Assembly: GCA_963942565.1 (NCBI GenBank)
Contig: OZ012694.1
Location: 28,500,275 to 28,564,274, forward strand
Length of the DNA stretch: 64,000 nt
Reading direction: 5' to 3'
Origin: Maea johnstoni
Lineage: Eukaryota > Annelida > Polychaeta > Spionida > Magelonidae
A program made the position numbers and the translations under genes. Below are positions 56,788-64,000 of the stretch, in pieces. Position 1 is the first letter of the stretch. Each line of letters begins with the position of its first letter. The notes beneath the pieces are model-generated. The model searched no databases and was not told where the DNA came from. It saw only the letters and a list, made by a program, of their open reading frames with translations.

Positions 56788-58351
56788 TGTACCAGGGCTG
56801 TCCAAGCTGTCGCATTGTCGCAAAATTTTGCGCCAGCAGCCTCAAAAAATGCGACACAAGAATATTTGCGCCAAGGTTGCGACACGGTAATTTTGCAACA
56901 TGCATGCGTTCGCCATCTAGCGGTGGTCACCAAAACTAAGTGATCACCAAACAGGGCGTCGTGCGCATGACTAAACATGCAGTAAACAAAGGGACGCCAT
57001 GCTACAGACGATATGAAAATAAAAAAGACTTCAGTTTTGGATTTTTAGAAAAGGAACGTATTTTACTAAGATTTCTGTAATGTCTATCGAAAACGGAGTT
57101 GTTTATGTATACTTACGTTCAGCCAGTTTTGTCAGTGAGATTGCGATTATGATTATTTTTGCTCGTTTATAATCAGTGTGGACGTGTATTTTTTCTGTAG
57201 TATCTTTGTTGTTGTTAGAAGAAAGAAACACTGTCCATCATTTTTCTCGGCCGGCGAGCACTAGATATCAATAAAACGTTGTATGGGGGTGCCCACAAAG
57301 GTAGTCTAATAAAACCAACTTGTCAACTCTAGAAATCTTGTATTAAGTAGACGTGTTGGTAACCAATTTTGTAAATTGTTTAGAAACACAAAAGACTATT
57401 GAGGAAAATCAGGTTTCAAATTCTATGCTATAGGCAATTTTGAGGTCTGAAATCATTAATATTTGATATACTAATAGACTTAGGGATGTTGAAAAAAATT
57501 ATGCCTGAGCAATTCTTATTCATAATCTGATGATGCTCACTTACCAAAAAAACTTGTTTACCTAATTTCTCTGCAACCGGTCACCAGATTTCATTAATAT
57601 TTGATATGCTTATACACTTAGGGATGCTGATGATAGTTTTTGAAAAAGATTTTGCTTGAGCAATTCTGATTCATAATCTGATGACGCCCACTTACCAAAA
57701 AACTTGTTTCACTAATTCCTCTGCAACCGGTCACCAGCTTTCATTAATATTTGATATGCTTATACACTTAGGGATGCTGATGATAGTTTTTGAAAAAGAT
57801 TATGCTTGAGTATATCTGATTCATAATCTGATGATGCCCACTTACCAAAAAACTTGGTTTACTAATTTCTCTGCAACCGGTCACCAGATTTCAGTAATAT
57901 TTGATATGCTAATATAATGCACTTAGGGATGCTGATGATAGTTTTTGAAAAAAATTATGCTTGAGCAATTCTTATTTATAATCGGATGATGCTCACTAAC
58001 CAAAAAAGTCTTATCAGACCGTATTATAAATATTCAAGCTGGCTATATATGTGAAATAGAGTGTGTGCCAGTATATTGAAGAATCTTAAGCTTGAATATA
58101 CAAATCTGTGATAAGTATAACCTATATTGTACTATGTGTGGATTCAGTGTTTCAAGTTTCAACATACATTTCAATTGGTGCTATGCCAAAGTCTTAATTT
58201 AACTTCCCCTGTGTAAACTGTGAACTAGATGACCCTGGTGGATAAAATTTGAACCATTAAAACGCCACCTGGTGGCAGACGGTAGAAGTATTTTGCTATA
58301 GGTAGTTCAAATTTTGCTACAGGCATTTTGGGCTTGGACAGCCCTGTGTAC
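56788..58351. mobile_element. 1.55-kb inverted-repeat element with internal tandem repeat
   Basis: CAGGGCTGTCCAAGC at 56793-56807 returns inverted as GCTTGGACAGCCCTG at 58332-58346. TGTAC flanks both sides (56788-56792 and 58347-58351). The ends resemble hAT-type CAGGG termini, but the duplication I can see is 5 bp, not 8. CGCCATCTAGCGGTGG near the left and CGCCACCTGGTGGCAG near the right form a second inverted pair. No transposase; non-autonomous. Confidence 0.75.
57450..58012. repeat. ~140-bp tandem repeat inside the element
   Basis: Four units marked by TTTCATTAATATTTGATATG, CTTAGGGATGCTGATGATAG and TTTCTCTGCAACCGGTCACC (starts near 57453, 57592, 57734 and 57891). Confidence 0.9.
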
Positions 58352-59213
58352 ATGTTGCCCACTTGCCCTTCTCTTCTTCAGCACAACATGGATAATACAT
58401 GCATCTCATCAACTGACCAGTGTCAATGATCTGACAATATTATCAAGAAGAATTCAATCTCAATGCTAAATGTATCTGCATATTTATGTCAAGAACCATC
58501 AACTTAACTCACTGTAGTGGACTAACTTAGGGAAACATCTTTCAGGGCACTACTGTCTTATGCTGAATCATCAAGGTTCTTTACACCCGCTATCACGAAC
58601 ACTATCTAGAGCATGAGTATAACAACAAAAGATGGTTGCTAAAAATAGCCTGAGACATATAGCCATTTATAGAACAAAGTTTATACACACTCAGTCATGA
58701 ACTTTTATATTCATGAATATAGGAGTGTAATACAATATACAGTAACAGCATATTACTGTTGCAAAGAGTGTTCATATTCCTAAGTCAAGGGTGTATGACA
58801 TAACTCTTCTATCCACCTACTAAATTATACCCCTTAATCCTACAGTAGATAGAACTTATGTGAAAAGCCAAGATCATGTTCATGGGTAAAACAATTTACA
58901 CATGTATAAACTGTTAGAAACTTGAGATGCAGTTCTTTGGTAGAGGAAGGATGTAAAGGCTTGAGTTAGAAATTCTGACAATATAGTGAGTAGTGATCCT
59001 TTAGTGTGGGCCTTAAATTAAATCTGGAAAGCAACTACAGTTTACATGGTTCAATATCAAATAGACTGGCTTGACCAAAAAAATCATCTGCAAGTGTAAT
59101 TTTGTACCATGTTCAGGAGTAGATAAAATTACGATTTTATTTATATTCTAAAAGCCAGCTCGAGAATTTATTCTGTTATCTTATAGTACTATTTATAAAT
59201 TACATGAACTTAC
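58352..59213. other. 5' intron of the PH-PDZ gene, next to exon 1
   Basis: AT-rich, nothing recognised. Confidence 0.4.
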
Positions 59214-59420
59214 CAGGGGCGTTGTTTATATAGGTACATCTACACCAGTCTAATCCAACTCTTTTCAACTACTCCGCCTCCTTGTTCTCAGGCTGTCAGA
59301 AACCCTTTGGTAAAATAGGTCATTGCGCATGCGTAATACCCTGTTCCAAAATTGATGAGACGACGGGCACATTGGTTTCCACAGCTCTTCGGCACAGATA
59401 GTTGCAATCCGGATCAAAGT
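59214..59420 (-). promoter_or_regulatory. Probable promoter and non-coding first exon of the PH-PDZ gene
   Basis: On the minus strand a strong donor (CCCCTG|gtaagt, exon end 59214) is preceded by a CpG-containing stretch. It has a GC-rich GGAGGCGGAG (59270-59279), an NRF1-type palindrome TGCGCATGCG (59324-59333) and a CCAAT box (ATTGG on the plus strand, 59371-59375). NRF1 sites usually lie close to start points of TATA-less genes, so transcription probably begins near 59280-59330. The exon would splice to 53682. The start point is inferred. Confidence 0.5.
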
Positions 59421-59884
59421 GTCAGACTAGAGTTGATTATATAACTTGATTATAGATGTCTATAACACCGATTAAATTTTAATCACTTACATCGAAAATC
59501 TACATCACACGTTTTTATGTTTAGCATATTTACTTGGTAAATCTAATCTATATCAGTCACATAATCAATATATGAGATATACAGGTATCAACCATTTGAT
59601 ACCAAATGTAGGCCTACATTTTTCAACGACAGATTTTTCTTTTTTAAGTTTTCACAGATTTTATTTTTCAATTTTTTTTTTAATTTTCAGAGGTGAGAGA
59701 AAAATATGTTAAATAACAAGTTTTTGATGAAAGTATTTTCTTATAAATGTACTAGAGATATAAATAACTTGTGTACTTCTCTGATTGTACTCCCTTTTAG
59801 GTGCATTCTCCAGAAGTTGATATTCTTTAGCTGCAGGAGTGATCTAAATTTTACATGATAAACAAATGTCAGTTTAATACTGAC

Positions 59885-60250
59885 TACAACCTCTAGGTGG
59901 CCATAATGGCCAATTTAGTTTACAATTATATCACCAGGGGAACAGAGGACGCAGTTGGAGTATGATCCCTAAAATCTCTGGAGATAGGAGGATCAGGTGG
60001 TGCCATCTATCTAGCATACCTGATACTACACCTCACTGCTGGGTCAACACAGAAGGGAATGTCAACTATTTAGGGACTTGAGGAGCCTACTCTATCAATA
60101 TCCATGAGGAGCAATTTAGAAGTAAAGTTAAAGATACTTCAACCAAAACAGAAACGGGTAGAGGAATAGAACTATTCATTTCCATGAGGAACTATTTAGA
60201 AGCGAAGTCAAAGATGCACAGTTGACCACGGGAAAGGTTAGAGTAATGTA
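59885..60250. repeat. Dispersed repeat (families E and G) with a local duplication
   Basis: AGGTGGCCATAATGGCCAAT, ATCACCAGGGG and GGAGGATCAGGTGGTGCCAT match 26522-26640. The next block (GGGTCAACACAGAAGGGAAT, GTCAACTATTTAGGGACT) matches 28548-28585. So these pieces belong to one longer element. CCATGAGGA.CAATTTAGAAG occurs twice in the tail (about 60101 and 60182). Confidence 0.6.
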
Positions 60251-60684
60251 AATATCTCATAGACTAGGAGCTAGTAAGTGTTTAGCTAAATTATAGATCT
60301 TCTAGTTAACTAAATAACTAATATAGATCACCAGTCCAAAATATTGGATGCTTTGCAGTATCCACAACCAGCCAATTGAATTGAATTGAATTACCAGTCA
60401 ATTTACCCGAAATGTTGTCCTCTACCTTTACATTGTCCAGTCCTATGTAAAATGTTTTTACTGTCTTAACATTAACTGTATTGTGTGTATAATTGTTAAT
60501 GAACAGCAAGCAAAATGTTACCACATTGTCACATTATACTAGCATGGATTAGCGATAGCTAAGTTGTTGGGTAGCATCATGAATTACATTTTCCCTTTCA
60601 GGGGATGACCTGTCAGATTGTCGATTCACACTCAAGATATGGACTTCTTGTTGTACATTTATGTTTAAAAATAGGGTCAGATTC

Positions 60685-60894
60685 TTAACCCTTAGGCTGC
60701 TGGTGGCTAATTTGGCAAAAAAAGGAGGCCAAAAAAATAAGAAATGACTGAAACCCTGGCAATTGGGTACTGATCTGAGAGTGCTTAGCGAGAGCTTTCC
60801 AATGAATACCAACATGACAGGGTTTGGATGGTTCATAAAAATCTTTGCATCCTTGTGCTTTGGACGAAAGTAGCCTCAGCATTGGGAGGGTTAA
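60685..60894. mobile_element. piggyBac-like MITE, family B copy 6 (inverted)
   Basis: TTAA at 60685-60688 and 60891-60894. CCCTTAGGCTGCTGGTGGC to GCCTCAGCATTGGGAGGG. Confidence 0.8.
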
Positions 60895-60995
60895 TTTTAC
60901 AGTATAAATCACTTTTCTCGAAATTTTACATGGTTCAGTACAATGTCTCGTACACAAAACAGAAGGCTGGTTCATAGTCATATATAGTATGTAGC

Positions 60996-61208
<213 letters not shown>

Positions 61209-62301
61209 TTTTTCTTAGCATGAAAGAGCAGGTGATAAATTTGTTACGCCTTGTTGGAAAGTGCAATCCGGCCTGCTATCTGCCGTCAGTCATGTCGATG
61301 ACTTATTAGCATATTTCATACATTTACCAAAAACAACAGAACAATGACTCCTATTTATTTCATATCTTTTAAACATAAATAATCCACATAATTACAAAGA
61401 GATGCCTTAGCTTTCATCATATCAACTCCTCTTTGAGACAGTAGGTGACATCTAAGTATAGTTTTCTGTGGGATATATACATTTAGAACTCAAAACAATT
61501 ACATTGAGCATACTCTTTAATCTTTCTGTCCAAGTATATTATCCTTGATTCTATATACACAATAAAATATGTTCATGTCTCAAATTAAGTCACATCTTTA
61601 CTTACATGTCTAGATCTAAGAAAGCCCTATGCTGGCACAGTCAAAGTATTGTCATAACCCTGAAAATGATTGGCTTAATGTTTAGTTTAGATTAGATGTT
61701 TGATATATCAAGCTATAATTATGAAAACAATGTTTCTTGGAAAGTTATTATCAAGATATCACTATGGATTTTTCACTGCTTATGCTAAACACACTTCCTT
61801 AGGGGCTATAGGATGAGCAGAGCACACTTCACATCTTCTTTTATACCTCACATTCACCCAGAACAGACAAGAAAACTCTCATTTAATTTTATAAATGCTG
61901 ACCAAATTAGGGTAAGTGCAATTGGTGATCACCCTAGCGCCATATATAGCATACCAGAGGATCTACTAGGAGAGAAAGTAAAATGCACTAAAGGTGGATA
62001 AAAAAGAGAATGAATAGGTCTAATTATTTCCCATAAGAAAGGTTGTTTTTTTGTAATGAGGAGTATATGAGAATGACAAAAAGAGGCAATTCGTGATGAG
62101 AATGGGGTTTAACCATTTCCTATAACAAAGAGCTGGATGAGAAGATCAAGATCAGCAATGATTTAACTATCATTTCATATAACAATGGGCTAATCTACAG
62201 TCTACAATAAGCTGGACAGGGTTTGGCTTTATTATTAGACTTGGATGACCACTAGAAAACATGTTATACAATAAGAATATGCGACTATTTTTGAAATGTA
62301 A
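61209..62301. other. Spacer, nothing recognised
   Basis: AT-rich intergenic sequence. No gene or element ends seen. Confidence 0.4.
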
Positions 62302-62512
62302 TACTGTAAAACTGGTAATGTTTGCGTGTAGTAAATATTGCGTTTTTTTCATTTTCTCTTTTATGCGTGTTTTAATTAATGCGAACGCCACCAGACGTCA
62401 GATATCTGAAACAGAAGGGACAGATTTATGCGTGTTTTAATTATTGCGTCCTCATGCATTCGCATTAAAACGCAATGATTAAAATCACGCAATCATTACC
62501 AGTTTTACAGTA
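62302..62512. mobile_element. Tc1/mariner-like MITE, 211 bp
   Basis: TACTGTAAAACTGGTAATG at the left returns exactly inverted as CATTACCAGTTTTACAGTA at the right, with ends at TA. The interior carries repeated TTTTAATTA.TGCG words on both strands. Its TACTGTAAA start is shared with the element at 41508. Confidence 0.85.
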
Positions 62513-63250
62513 TTTGAAATGGGATGGTGGAGGTAACTCATAGTTGCATCAATATTTGAATTTCGTATGTCAATATTCAGGAGTTCTAAAGACATTAAAA
62601 GGTCTTCGTTTTTAATGCATGTAGAAAATATAAACATCTCTGCAATTTTTCTTTGGATAATGGATGTTGGGGCTGGCAATGATGATATGTAATCAACTAC
62701 TATGCAGAAAACTGATGAGTTTCTCTTATAATTTTTCTAGAAATGCTTTCATTTGATATCAACCAAAAAGTAAGGCTTATTCTGGCCACTGGGATAAACT
62801 GGCCATAGAGTTGTTTCTTGTCGCAACAAGGAGGCTGACCTAATTATAGGGATTGGCACCTTTGAAATTTTAACTGCACAATACAATATCTATGGTTCAA
62901 TAACAATTCGATACTTAAATATTTTTAACAATAATGTCTGCCTCCCATATAATTAATTTTGTTAAATTTTTCACTGTCAGCTACAGAACTTTAACTAATA
63001 AATAGCGAACAGCCTTTGTGCGGAGATATCATGCCTTCCATTGCTCTTTATTAAGCTACAGTCGATCTATAAAACAGCAAATTCTTTGCTTTAAATAATT
63101 TGCATTTAACAGCTGTGTCCATACACTAGTTCATCATTATTTCTGCATATCCCACATACACTACATATCCATTAACCTTACATCAAGCCTTACTGTGGCA
63201 CATACTGTCTGGTCTTGCACTATCTGCCTGGAACTGTGTGGACGTATTTG
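62513..63250. other. Spacer, nothing recognised
   Basis: No gene or element ends seen. Confidence 0.4.
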
Positions 63251-63960
63251 GGTTTTCATAAAAGCACATACAATATTCAGTGTGGATAGAGGAAGGTCTG
63301 CATAACAGATTATGCATGCACCTTTAATCATTCTTATACATAGATGTCCCAGGATAGATGTATTTAAGTTCATATAACAGCAATTGCAAGCTTCCTTCAT
63401 TGTTGTTTTATGTGGACATATAGGAAGGTCTGTAAAACAGCATATGCATGCACCTTTAATCATCCTTATACATAGATGTATTTAGGTTTAAATAAAAGCA
63501 ATTGCAAGCTTCTTTCATGGTCCTTTATGTAAACAGAGGAAGGCCTGTATAACAGCATATGCATGCACCTTTTCTAATCCTTATACATAGACATATTTAG
63601 GTTTATATAACAGCACATGCATGCACCTTTAATCGCCCTTACACCTATATGTATTTAGGTCTATATAACAGCATATGCATGCGCCTTTAATCATCCCTTT
63701 ACATAGTTGTACATGTATTTAGATTTATATAATAGCACAAGCTTGTGCCTTTAATCGCCCTTATCCACAGATGTATTAGGTTTATATAACAACACATGTA
63801 TGTGCCTTTAGTAGTCCTTATACACAGATGTATTTAAATTTGTATAACAGCATATGCATGTACCTTTAATCCTCCTTATACAAAGATGTACATGTATTAA
63901 GATCTACATAACAGCTCATGCATGTGCTTTTAATCGTCCTTCTACATAGATGTACTGTAG
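63251..63960. repeat. ~60-65-bp tandem repeat with GCATATGCATGC
   Basis: About ten irregular units of TATAACAGCATATGCATGCA, CCTTTAATCATCCTTATACA and TAGATGTATTTAGGTT. The core ATGCATGCA is self-complementary. The array nears the right edge of the window. The 100-residue minus-strand frame across it is a repeat product. Confidence 0.85.
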
Positions 63961-64000
63961 AAAAGGAAATTAATCAGAGTTGTTTATTCTGCCGAACTTT

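Noticed and set aside
63161-63463. 100-codon minus-strand frame with cysteine repeats
   Set aside because: Translation of a 60-65-bp tandem repeat.

Overview
This window is animal nuclear DNA. It has GT-AG introns, genes spread over 3 to 17 kb, AT-rich spacer, many microsatellites, and dense small DNA transposons with clear target-site duplications. The proteins point to a metazoan. RNF139 keeps a two-exon layout that I recall from vertebrates. The repeats (tRNA-derived SINEs; piggyBac-, hAT-, Tc1/mariner- and Mutator-like MITEs; one very short LTR element) suggest a marine-invertebrate-type genome. I cannot name the species from sequence alone.

Layout. (1) 1-10.8 kb, plus strand: the last five coding exons of PLPBP (PROSC/YggS family, PLP homeostasis); its first exons lie left of the window. 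Its introns hold a 2.0-kb LTR element with near-identical LTRs, two copies of a hairpin-ended transposon, and a 74-bp minisatellite that looks amplified from a MITE end. (2) 10.8-13.1 kb, plus: a recombinase-element fragment, then an unrecognised candidate four-exon gene. (3) 14.8-18.1 kb, plus: complete RNF139 (TRC8), an ER membrane RING-H2 ubiquitin ligase of 635 aa. (4) 18-37 kb: no gene I can support. This is accessory DNA with TA, GA and AAT microsatellites, a SINE, several inverted-repeat elements, a 1,011-bp near-perfect palindrome whose arms end in smaller palindromes, and a foldback element. (5) 42.7-59.4 kb, minus: a complete eight-coding-exon gene for a 663-aa scaffold protein (N-terminal PH domain, proline-rich linker with two PPPY motifs, tandem C-terminal PDZ-like modules). 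It has a likely non-coding first exon and an NRF1/CCAAT promoter near 59.3 kb. (6) 59.4-64 kb: repeats only.

No operon logic applies; the three recognised genes are unrelated in function. The most distinctive signals are structural. Transposon ends have been amplified into tandem arrays at two loci. A MITE sits inside a tandem repeat whose neighbouring monomers serve as empty-site controls. An exon edge and its splice donor have been copied into an intronic minisatellite. Palindromes are nested at 28.9-33.0 kb. Exon coordinates were read by hand and checked for splice dinucleotides and codon phase; no alignment search was run.
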